From assembly GCA_009746045.1 (NCBI GenBank), contig RPFO01000123.1, positions 2,239,005-2,303,004 on the forward strand: DNA of 64,000 nucleotides, written 5' to 3'. The DNA is from Mesostigma viride (Eukaryota > Streptophyta > Mesostigmatophyceae > Mesostigmatales > Mesostigmataceae). Below are positions 12,501 to 24,500 of this stretch, in pieces. The first letter of the stretch is position 1; every line of letters starts with the position of its first letter. Under the pieces are notes generated by a model. The model did no database searches. It had not been told where the DNA came from and was given only the letters and a program-made list of their open reading frames with translations. The translations under genes were made by a program, and so were the position numbers.

Positions 12501-15500
12501 CAGCTGCATGCGCTGTGCACCCACCTGCTCACGTGCGCGCTGCCCAGATGGACCACTCAGAAGCATACAGCGCCTTGGAGTTGTCCGGGATGCCCTATGT
12601 GGACCAGCCCCAACTTACGTGGGAGAAGCATTTGCACAGCTGTTGGCAGCACGGCGTTTTCTATGTTGTCGACAATCATGCCTCGTGCGCTCGTCACAAT
12701 TTCCCGGTCAACAGCGCAGCATGGGCCCACGGCACCGATCAAGGCAGGGGTGATGTATCATCCACATGAGTGCCCAGTCAAAAGCGCACGCAGGATTGAA
12801 AGACTCACACGTACAGGAGCTGGCAATCGCTGCGGTGTGCATTAATTGTCTTTGTGTCCAGCTTGAATGAGTAATAAATAATTACATATGAAGTAGCTGC
12901 GTATGATGACTTTAGAAGGGTCGATTTGGTTCCATGGAGCAACCTGGCAGGGCCCTTGTAACCGTTCCTGCCCCCGCCTGGGCATGCGCTTGTAATGTGG
13001 TGGGTGCCCTGTGGTGGGTGTCGGCGGTTCGCAGGTCTGCGTCGCTCGGCTGCACTGGAAGGCGGACAACAAGGGATGCATGGTGAGTGGGGCTCTGGTC
13101 CACGGGCTGTCGTAGTCATTGGCGAAATACAGTTGTTGGCCCATGGCCTGTGGCTTGCCCTACCTTGGGAGGTTATCGCAGGCAGTGGCACAACTCATGT
13201 GCGCGCAACACTTGGCGACCGCCTGCTGCCACCGCCACATATGTTCATGCAAGATGGGACGCTGCGTCCTTGCTGCCACGTCCTGGCAAAAGAACCCACA
13301 AAAACCCGAGCAAACTTTCTTTGAACTGCCTGCTCCGGCATCCGAGCTGCCTTGAAGCACCATGACGCTTCTGTTAGACCTATTATCCATTCCTTAATCC
13401 ACTCATAAACTGCTAATAAGGGCTTGCTTCCCCTCCAACCTGCCTACTCTCCTCTCCCCGTCCGCCCATGCCGCTCTTCCCCCTTCCCCCCTACCCTCTC
13501 CACCCCTCTCCCCAGGTGTACAAGATCACAAACGTAGCGGGCAAGGTGCTGGGTGGCGAAGAGCTGTCGCAGCGCAAGGCCAGGCTGGCCGCCGAGAGCA
13601 AGCCCACGTTCTACCAAACACAGGTCGGCCCGCCACCTGGCGACGCGTGGGCCACGCACGTGGCGCTGCCCAGCCAGGTGTCTGGCAGCACGCTCTCGGC
13701 CTCACTACCCCGCAGCATGGCGTCCCCTAAAGGGCCTGCCACCATGGGGGGCACGTTCTCGCGGGCCAACTCCCGGCTGTACAGCGGGGGAGCTAGGCAG
13801 CCTCGTTCGGTCCCAACCAGCCCGCATGGCCGAGGCGGTCGGTTCGAGTTGGAGCTGGGCAGCGAGTTTGGTTTCGGCGGGTCGCACGCGCGGGATGCCG
13901 AGGACGGGGATGCGGCGGCGGCGGCGTGGGAGGACAAGAAGATGTTGGCGGTGACCGCGGACAATTACGTAACAAACCACCTGGTGAGCACCCTTGTCTA
14001 CTGCTAACCGCCACGTCGCCAACCACTGGGTGAATAGGACAAGCTACATCCTAGCGCAGGTAGAAAGTCACATCACCAAACGTGTGGAGGGTGCCTGTGC
14101 CAACGATCACGTCAACAACTACGCGGTGCAGGTACGATCACGTCAACAACCCTGCGGCGAATGGCAGTGCACATATCTCATGCGCCCGTGGTGGGGTTGG
14201 CAGTGGGTATGGCGGTGACTTCGATTTGCCCACCACACAGGGTCACATCCGCCGTAGGGGCTGGGGCGCTCTCTGTTGACTCTGCGAGTGCGTATTGAGG
14301 TGTGTGGACATGTGGTAGCAAAGCTGGCAGTATAGGCTCAAGGTGCGAACCAGAACATCAGGAAATCAAGTTTCAGACATGAGTGGCTGTTGCCTTGAGC
14401 TTCCTCGCCCCATGCGTGGCTGCTTGGATTTTGCGGCACAGCTTTCAAGCCAGAAGAGCAAGCCATCACAAGATGAGTGTGCTTCACATATTTTTTTTAC
14501 ATATTCAGGTTCCCCTGCCTGGTCATTCCTGCCAGGGCATGATCCTGCTCACCTCCCCTCGCTCCCCCCTTTCCCTCTCCCCCCTCTCCCCCCCCTCCCC
14601 CCCTTCCCGAAAGTACCGGCGCATCTTAGCGTTCATTCACGACTGCTTGCCAGCAAACGCTTTTGTTCAGCCGTTCCCTCCTTCACTGTCGTGCACGTCG
14701 GATGTGACGCACCCTGGTGATGCTGCAGGCGAGAGGCGCGTGCTGGAGCTTGTATGCGACACACCGCTTGACGCGGTGGACCATCCTTGAAATGCACACC
14801 GGCTGATCCCCCCCTCGTTCATTTTGTTGCGTCATGCAACCCCTCTGTGTGGGTGGCCGTGCCGCGGTTTGCTGTATGTGGCAGCTTCTGCATGGGGTGT
14901 CCATCACCAAAGTCAGCGCGGGCGGCCGACTGTGGCAGGAGCCAATGGTGGGTGCCGCCATCCATGCGTGCAGCAGTGGTTGCCACCATCCCGCCCATGA
15001 GGGCGGGTTGACCACTTGATGTATGGGTCGCACAGTTTCCTGCATGGAGCCACGCCTTCACTATCCAGCCAACACATCCTGAGGGATCACGCAAGGAGCT
15101 CGCAAGGACAGCCCCTGTACCTTGTACCCAGGCTATACGTGGGCGGCACAGCAGCGATCGCTGCCTGCCGATACGACGCGTGCGATAATGTTCACCGCTA
15201 CCCGTGACGTACATGAGCATTTGTCCACCGAATCATCTGAATGTGCATGCGTACGGCTCACCCACTGCATTCCCTGGCCACACGCATCCCCGTGCATCAA
15301 CCGCAGCATCCCCATGGAAGCGCATCATATGGGCAGGGCCTCTCTTCCTTACTTGGGATGTGCAAGGCTCCCTGAAGGGAACATATTCTAAAATTTGCTT
15401 GCACTATGTCAATGTCCCCTCGGATGTGTGTTCGTGATCGTGGTGCTACCGGCTGCCATATGGGCATCCAAGCACTAACCTCTTGTCCACGGCAGTGTTT

Positions 15501-18500
15501 GCGTGTGTTCATGGGGGGCTCTCGACATGGTGCAGGAGATGACGCAGCGCATGGTCCGCTACGTGGACCGCCGCCACCTGGCACGACATGGGCGCCGTAT
15601 CCTGGAGCTTGTGGCGGACTTCATCAAGGACACACATGGCGTCTGGTGGTTTATCGAGGTAAGGCTCACAATGTGTCGGGTGGTTTATTGAGGTAAGGTG
15701 GTGATTTGTTCCGGTGAAGATGGCACAACGTCTGGTGTTTTCTTATCGAGGTGAAGGGAGGCGCCGGCCGTGCCGTGCTCACCCTGGGAAGGCACGCGAA
15801 GGAATAAGTGGATGAATGGATTGCCTAGCAACGCAGTTGAGCTACCCCTCACTTGGGCAGTCGACTGACAGTTCCTGTCCGCCCCTGGAACGTTTCATGG
15901 TGGCTGCACGGAGGCACCTGCGATTGGCCAGAAATGTGGCAGCAGCAGGCACCTCTGCTCCTATCCTTGGCGCAAGTGGAATGGCCACCACATCCTGTCC
16001 TACTTCGGCCTAGCATGCCTTTGTCTGCCACGGTGCATGTCCGTGACCTGTGTTATCCATCACTAATGGATGGTTTATGTTCCTCCTCGCTCCTCCCTCT
16101 GCCGCTTGTCACTTCCAACTGACGCCCATATGTGCAATCATGATGTAGGGCAGGGTTGCACGCTGGGGCTGTACCCTGCTGTGAGCTCCCGGTGGGCTGC
16201 CCTTCCAGGTTGGCGAGTGGCGGTGTCATTTATCCCGTGCGATCACCACTCGGATCATGGTGCAATGCTCGTCGCTCCGTCCCTGAGGTCTCCCTTCTTG
16301 AGAAGTTTCCTCACTCTACTTGGCAGCACAAGGCTTCTTTGCGTGCATGCTGGTTTGTTATCTCGTGCCGGCCCTGAAAGCACTATACTCCACCCCTTGC
16401 GAATTCATACGTACGAAGCTTATTCGGTTCTACGCGGGCGTGGCTGTTTGGTCGTGGCAGGTGAAAGCATTTATTCTCTCAGAGCCCGTACAACGAGTGC
16501 GGCCGCCCAAGCCGGGCCCCCCCCTGCGTCGCAAGGGCTGTTGCGGCGACTATTGCTTTGCGCTGGAGGCTCTGCAAGAGATCTTGGCGCAGCAGGTGGG
16601 TCAGGGGGAGGGTGGGGCCAAGCATTGGTGCTGACACAAGCAGAGTAGATGTTAGCACCTGTGGCTTGGGATGGGGAGGAACCGCCATGCAGGCGGCCAC
16701 CCCATGGGATGGATTGGCCTTGTCCAAGAAGAATGACTTGAGGAAGCGGCATGGAGGGGGAGGGGAGGGAGGGGAGGGGAGGGGAGGGAGGGGAGGGGAG
16801 GGAGGGGAGGGAGGGGAGGGGAGGGAGGGGAGGGGAGGGAGGGGAGGGGAGGGGAGGGGAGGGGAGGGAGGGGAGGGGAGGGAGGGAGGGAGGGGAGGGG
16901 AGGGAGGGGAGGGAGGGGAGGGAGGGGAGGGGAGGGGAGGGGGGGAGGGAGGGGAGGGGAGGGGAGGGGAGGGAGGGGAGGGGAGGGGAGGGGAGGGGTT
17001 GGGTGGATATGGCCCAAGGGGGGAGGATCTCTGAGCTGTGAGATACTTCTGGTGGGAGGTATATTTTGTGCTACAAGTAATACTGTAGCATGTGTGAAGG
17101 GGTTGCCTTGACAAGCTCCAGGGGAAGCACCACGTTGGTAGACCTGCAATGTGGTGGGGACACGCTCATACTCCACGCCATGGGATGGTGACCTTGTGTT
17201 GGATGCAGCGTATGTTTTCTTGAAAAAGCTCTACTCCCTCGTTGGTAGTAACACGTTGTGCCCCTGCTGACCCCTGTCGCATTGCTTCTGCTGAGATTAG
17301 CAAATAAACGTTCCTACCCGATGGATCGTGGCGCTGAGTCGCATCTGGGACGAAGCACCGTCGTGTGCATCGAGTGTTCAAGCAGTGTGCATGCCTGTAC
17401 CCCGTGACTTTCCCAATGGCGGCTATTCCATGGATTAATGAATGCTCGTACTATATAAAGAGCGCGGATGCCCTTTTGTGCATACTATTTTGTGCATACC
17501 CTTTTGTGCCTACCGTGGGGAGCCGGGCTACCGCAGGAGAATGTGCCTGCCCTTGTCATGCACTAGCGTGCGCGGCCATGTGGCTACCGCAGGAGAATGT
17601 GACTGCCCTTGCCATGCACGAGCGTGCGCGGCCATGTGGCCACCGCAGGAGAATGTGCCTGCCCTTGCCATGCACGAGCGTGCGCGGCCACGTGGCCACC
17701 GCAGGAGAATGTGCCTGCCCTTGTCATGCACTAGCGTGCGCGGCCATGTGGCCACCGCAGGAGAATGTGCCTGCCCTTGCCATGCACGAGCGTGCGCGGC
17801 CATGTGGCCACCGCAGGAGAATGTGCCTGCCCTTGCCATGCACGAGCGTGCGCGGCCATGTGGCCACCGCAGGAGAATGTGCCTGCCCTTGCCATGCAGG
17901 AGCGTGCGCGGCCATGTGGCCACCGCAGGAGAATGTGCCTGCCCTTGCCATGCACGAGCGTGCGCGGCCATGTGGCCACCGCAGGAGAATGTGCCTGCCC
18001 TTGCCATGCACGAGCGTGCGCGGCCATGTGGCCACCGCAGGAGAATGTGCCTGCCCTTGCCATGCACGAGCGTGCGCGGCCATGTGGCCACCGCAGGAGA
18101 ATGTGCCTGCCCTTGTCATGCACTAGCGTGCGCGGCCATGTGGCTACCGCAGGAGAATGTGCCTGCCCTTGTCATGCACGAGCGTGCGCGGCCATGTGGC
18201 TACCGCAGGAGAATGTGCCTGCCTTTGTCATGCACGAGCGTGCGCGGCCATGTGAACACCACCACATGCATCTGCGCACTCGGTGCGTCCATGGCCCTGC
18301 ATGCGCTGCCAAGGCATGCACGCGCATGCCATTGTCACATGATACCACCAAGTCTAGTTGTGTCATGTACACAGGCACGTACTCTTATACACACACACGT
18401 ATGCTGTCTCAATTTCCGCACGATGGTGCCCCTGCCTGCTCCTTCTCAAGGCGCCTTTGTGCTTTGTGCTTTCCGCGCGGGCTGCCGCGTCTGCCCGCCC

Positions 18501-21500
18501 ACTCGCATGGTCGTGCACCCCCCTGCAGGAGCAAACGGTGGGGGACCGACCCAGTCGCCCCCAGAGCGCGGGCCAGGGGGGCCACCACCCTGCGGGGGCC
18601 CAGGGGGGCCACTTGGGTGCGGACGCCAGTGGTGTCGAGACGCTGGACGCGCCAGGGGAGGAGCGGTACAGCGTCTCGTTCCGCGTTATTGTGGAGGACC
18701 GCTGCCACACAGATGAGATGAGCCGGCCACAGTGGTGGGTGACGGAGGCAGTGATGGGGGATGGGGCAGATTAGCCGGCCACAGTGGTGGGTGACGGGGG
18801 GCAGTTGCGGGGGATGGGGAGCAGTGGTGGGTGGTGAGGCCGATGTAGCAGGTAACAGTGCGCAGTAGTAGGTGTGATGGCGTGCCGTGGAGGGTGGCGG
18901 CTAGTACGATCCAGGACATGGCGCCCAGGCATCCATGGTGGGTGGGTGGGCACACGAGGGCCGAGTTTACAGAAGACAGGGACACGCAGGGGTGGGTGAC
19001 TGGTTGCAGGAGCGCTGGCACCGAAGGGAGAGGGGTAGGTGGTTCGTCCAGTACAAGGCAGGAAGAGCAGTCCCCTGTGATGGGGGACGTGCGGGACAGG
19101 AAACAGTTCACCATATTGTTCTGTGTAAGGGGAGTAGGAGGATATCACACCCAAGCAGCAGCGGTAGCCAGCGAGCGAGCTCATGGGGGTGCCCCGCCTT
19201 CGAACTGTACAGTCCGGAGGTTGCAATGAGGCAGGACTCTTATGGGTGCTCTGCCATGCAAGGGAGGCATTGAGGAGCCATTGGGGACCGGTCTCAGGAA
19301 CCGTAGGGCAGCCGGTTGGCCCCTTGCCTGCATGGCTGGCCCCTTATCCCACCATCGCAGCTCATGGCTTGCGGAGGCCTGTGCCCCCTTTTTCCCCCTT
19401 GTCATGTTACACACTCATGGTCTTGATTGTCTGCTGCCCCCTGTCTTGATTGTCTGCTGCCCCCCAACAGGTACTACTGGCAACCAGCTCCTGACCACCA
19501 CCCGAGCGAGGGCCACTGGGTTCCTTACGGAGAGGAGCCCAATCTGATCATCGAACGCGCGGTGGCCATGTCACAGACACACGCCAAGGTGGGTGGGTGG
19601 GGGGCTGATGTTGCAGGCACATGCGATGGTGGGGGGTCAACCTGCCTACTTCGGCGATACTAGAATATCGTGTAGGTCCGTGCGTAGTACTCCTGCGCAC
19701 TTAGGTCTAGTGGTGAGTCATCTTCTATAGATTCAGCAATATCGGACATATTGGCACCCCTCTCCAATAAAGAGGTTTTTCGCAGTTGGGCTGTTTTGAA
19801 ACGTTAAGTGAGATGCCTTCGGATCAGGAGACTCACACAGCCGCGAAATCATGCCAAAGGTCCTATGTTCGATTCCTTGCTGGTAGCTTCTAGGCTTTCG
19901 TACTTTCTGTGTTCCGCGGAATCTCAGATTTGGGCAGCTAGCGTTTTCACGTTTGTTGCTTTCTGACGACGATGCGATGGTGGGGGGTGGCGCTGATTGC
20001 TCACACACATGCCAAGGTGTGGGGGGAGGGAACCTTGCGCACAAATGCTAAGGTGGCTGGGAGGCTGATGTTGCAACCACACGCCAAGGTGTGTGTGGAG
20101 GGCCAAATTGTCACGCACACGCCAAGGTGCGTGGCGCAGGCAGTTACTCAAAGGTAGGGGAAGGTGGGGGGTGGGCGAATTCAGCAAAGACATTTAACAC
20201 TAAGGTGGGGGAAGGGATAGTCGCTGGTTGTCTCACCGACGGCTGCACGTGCCCAAGCAAGCAGGTCCTCCAGCATGTCGCTTGGTGGGGGAAAAGAGTA
20301 GTGAACTGCGAGCCGGGCCCCAGTGCTTGGCTCGCCCACTTGCCATCTACCCATAAGGCATCACAGGCTTCTACCCACTTCCCATTACGCGGTACCCATC
20401 AGCCTGCATCCGCCCTGGGTGCTGTGCGAAGGGGGACCTTGTGCTTGCTGCCCTAAACCTGTCAGAAAGCCAGCCGGGCAGAAGTGAGGTGTTGGGTTGC
20501 GAGCATGTCTTAGAATAAAGTGATTTGTATTCCTAGAGGCAACATGGTGGAAATGATTCATCACCCCACCTGCCCCTTAGCCGACGTGGGACAGTGTCTT
20601 GTTTAGGTTAGCACAGGGTAGGCAGGGTTGTTCACAAGTCGCACAGCCATGAGTGAATATTTTCATCAAGGCATCAGCCAGCATGGCCCTGTTCATGGTG
20701 CGCGTTTGACCTCGTGCCTGCCCCGTCCTCTGGTGATGTGACGCTGACAGTCGCGTGCACGGCGTTCGTATATGGTGTGTGCGGTTTCCCCGCGATTGCA
20801 TCTTTGCACTTGTGCTTGCAGCTGACACCAAAGGTCAGCATCTCCTTCAAGGCCATGCAGCAGGTGAGAGTCCTCTATCACGCCTGCATCTTCGCTTTCA
20901 TGTGGTCTATCCGGCAGGTCCTGCCAGGGCTAACGTGCAACATGTGCGGCCGTGAATGCGAGCGGCACTTCGCAAGGGGGAACAGGGAGGGTCTATCCTA
21001 GACCAGCTACCGCTGGCTTCCACCACTCGACTCCACCGCTGGGTTCCGCAACGCCCATCGAGTAGTGGGTGTTACATCATGGGCACGTATTCGGTGGGAC
21101 TCCTGTGCCGTCCCATCCCCCTCCATGCATTAGGACAACTCCAAGGAGTGCGAGGTGTTTCTGGGTAGAATGAGGCGCTTTTCGGGCGGTAGGAGCGCAC
21201 ACTAGTGGGCCCACTCACATGCACGCACCGGAGGGGGGTGCTTTTCGTTGCTTGTGTGTTGCAACCAAGAAGCTTCACCCAAACCATTTGTTGTGACCTG
21301 TCATCATTTCACGCACCTTTCCAACATTTTGATACTCCTAATAGAATGCAAGATGTGGACGCCCCCTGGGGGCTAGAATGGCGTGTATAGCCCTAGCTTG
21401 TATCCATTGGTAGTCACTGCCGCTATGGCAGCCATGCTTAGAATGTTTGCCCAGCTGTGCCACCATACCTAGTCACGTGCACCGCTAGCGCACGGTACAC

Positions 21501-24500
21501 AACCAGCCATAGCCTTAGCTTAGTCCTTGTACAGCCATGCTACGTCCTGGCTACGCTCAGATTACTTGCCCACGCTCCTTGTTGTTCGATATGCTCACAC
21601 GGCTCTTATTGCACCCACAGATCTTGCCGGATCGTTTACCGGGTCCGATAGCAGCTGTGGCATGCCTCTGGCATGAAGGAGAAAGGGGGTCTCTGCCCTT
21701 TCTTCCTGTTGTGCACACACAGGGATTAAAAGCACTTCGGTGCTCCGTGACTCCCCAACGGGAGCACGAATTTAATTAATTAATTAATTAATAGAATGCA
21801 TGTGTAGAATGTGGGAACCAAGAGTGCTGGCCACACCTAGGGCATATCAGTGGCTGCAGCAAACCTGGCAACCGGGGTCGCGCCGGTGGCTGTTGGAGGG
21901 TGTGCGGGGTGGAGTCGGAGGAAGGCACCCCGCCCAAACTCCCATGCAATGTTAGGGGTCCCAGTTGTTGTGCTGGCCCAGCATCTGGGCCAGGCCTGCC
22001 CTATGTTTGCCTGCAACATGGTGGTGGGCCCGAGATGCTTGCACCCGATGACGTCAGATCGCAGGCACGTGACCTCTGGAGGGGTAGGATTAGAAACGTG
22101 GATGGGCGAGGGTGGCCATGCTGCCAACCATGCCCAACACAGTTGGACATGCGTCCGCTGTACCCATGTTGCATGGGGGGGTGGCTTCCGTCGACGCGTG
22201 TGTAAAGGTGCACTTGGGGTTTGCATGCAAGGGGGCGCCACAGCGGATCCCTGGTGTGATGTGGGGTGGGGTGGGGTGGGGTGGGTGTTGGGTGAGGTGG
22301 GTGTTGGGTGAGGTGAGGCCTCTTGGCACCGCACTCCCCATTACAGTTGGCGCTTGCTTCGCCTCCTTTGCCTCCTTTGCCTCCTTTGCCTCCTTTGCCT
22401 CCTTTGCCTCCTTTGCCTCCTTTGCCTCCTTTGCCTCCTTTGCCTCCTTTGCCTCCTTTGCCTCCTTTGCCTCCTTTGCCTCCTTTGCCTCCTTTGCCTC
22501 CTTTGCCTCCTTTGCCTCCTTTGCCTCCTTCGCCTCCTTGGCCTGCTGGCTGCCTGGCAACTTAGGTGCCACGTGTCAGCGTCACGCACACCGTATGCAT
22601 GGGCATCAACCGTGGCTCCAGTGTCCCGTTTCCAGCATCAATAATGCCCACGTTTGGTGCCGTCATTCGTCACGTGCCAACTCATGCCATCATTCACCAC
22701 TTGCCACTACGTGCCACCATACGGGGCGGCCAACTTTTGCCATCGTCTGTCCCCTAACCTCAGTACGAGCTGGGCTCCCACCATTCGACCGACATCAAGC
22801 GCGAGCCGCCGCTGCCCGACACGAGCACCTCGATGGACCGCCCCGCTTCGGCGCACGCGGCGTTCAACGTGAAGCCGACACGGCAGGTGGGTGATCAACC
22901 GGCATTATCCCCTGTGATGCACGACCGGCCCTGATTGCTCCACTTGCGTACCTCATCCCGTGCTGATGGGAGACATCGGTGGGTTTTCCGTGTCAGCACT
23001 CCTTCCCCCAAGGGATCATTTGCCTGTCATCTGCAGTCCAACCGCTGGGGTCTCTACCTCCGTGCGTGTGTGCTGGGTTGCCCTCTGGTGTGCCCACGCT
23101 GACGCCTTCGCGCACATGCCAAGGGGAGAGTTGCCTTTTAAATGTTCTTATCGGGGAGGCACTTTTTCCTTACTCGTGTGTGGAATGACTCAACTGTGTT
23201 TGGTGGCACCTGAGCGCCCATCGCGTGCCCGCATTCAAGGTGCAACTGCTCACTAGGGCCCCACCCGGTTTGGTGGAGCAGAGGGGATGACCCCACGGGC
23301 GATAGCACTTTTGTTGTTGTGTGTATAATGGGGTACATCTTGCCGATGTTACAGGCTATTATAGGCCGCAGTCATGGCCCCGGCAAGGCATGCCCCCCGG
23401 AGATGTGCCGGGGGTTGGTTCCCACCCCACATCCTCAGCTCTCCGCTCAGGTTGGGTGTGTAAGCGGGCACACCTGAAATTGCTTCATCGATTTGCATCG
23501 CACATGCGTGTGCGTGCGTGCGTGCGGCTCCACTGTACAGGTGCCAGCATTGAAGCATCACAAGAACGTGACGTCACTTTACGACATGGTGTGTGCGAGG
23601 CTCTCGGTTGCCCGGGGGGGGGAGGGGTCAGGGAGCGGGGAGGGAAGCGGGGAGGGGAGGGGGGGAGGTGCTAATAGGAGGTGCAAAATGGGGGAGGGAG
23701 GAGCCGATTTTCTCATGCGCTGCCACGTATTCTGCAACCAAGAGTATCCGCGATGCGGCGAGTACATGCCAGGCAACCAAGCGTGCAGGTCCGTGCTGAT
23801 GGCGGCACTTCTGGCTGGTTGGCATGTGTGGGTGGGAGAGAAGGCCGGTGTGCCAGCAATCCTGCACTATCTGCGCGCCGCATCCGTGGTGGCCCCCCTC
23901 TGCACGTCGCGTCCGTGGTGGCCATGATTTCCTGGGGGATTGGCTCCCATGCAGGCGGCCTGGTTGCTACTCCACTGTCACTACATGTAGATGTCGTACA
24001 CAGTTGGCATGCCTTGGTGACACTCCAGTGCCCATCCCCAACGTTTACACCCATGCCTGTTCCCAATAGCTTAACAGGTGGTCGTTCCAATCGCTTATAC
24101 ACGTGGCCATCCCCAACAATTAAACGCTTGCCTCGATTCGGTCCCACCCCACGCCCCTCAGGTCCCCGTCTGCGGCGTCTGTTTCCGCATCTACCTGCAC
24201 AAGGGCAGCGCGGCGCGACACCGGGCGCAGCCACGGTGCGTGCCCTCAGCGGCCTAGAGTGACCTCGGTGTGCCCATGCACCGCATATCCTACCAACGGA
24301 AACATCCTACTAACGGTAGTATACTAGTATCTGTTTGCATGTGTGTACATTTACTCGTATGCACGGATGCCTCAGTGCTGCGCCTTGTGCCTCGGGTGCC
24401 TTTTGCGGCTACGTAGGAAAGGGCGTGATGAGCCCTCACGCAATGTCGCGGCATCACCACATCATAGCATGCAAAGCCCATGCGTGCTACATCCCTTTTT

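Larger units (their letters stand above)
18529..20863 (+). other. Exons 11-13 encoding a WWE-like domain
   Basis: Three exons join to give [12 protein letters not shown], then [17 protein letters not shown], then [10 protein letters not shown]. The spacing of the tryptophans, the tyrosine, the Ile-Glu-x-Ala core and the closing ISF..MQQ strand match the WWE fold, which in other eukaryotes binds ADP-ribose-type ligands or mediates protein contacts in ubiquitin and PARP proteins. The first tryptophan codon is split by intron 11 (TG at 18733-18734, G at 19471). Ligand binding is inference only. Confidence 0.6.

Noticed and set aside
12548-12640. Extra exon starting [14 protein letters not shown] after a CCCAG
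   Set aside because: No phase-matching donor with good consensus, and no similarity to the rest of the protein.
14710-14790. Extra exon reading [14 protein letters not shown], similar to [10 protein letters not shown] of exon 9
   Set aside because: No donor keeps the phase, and the model closes without it. It could be a relic duplicate of exon 9.
17365-18721. ORFs of 253, 424 and 318 codons with repeated [14 protein letters not shown]
   Set aside because: The 56-bp minisatellite lies in intron 10 of the gene model, and the frames are all open because the unit lacks stops.
19707-19880. A tRNA gene suggested by GGTCTAGTGGT and GTTCGATTCC
   Set aside because: The boxes are 160 bp apart, the T stem does not pair and no acceptor stem was found; treated as a SINE-like insert.
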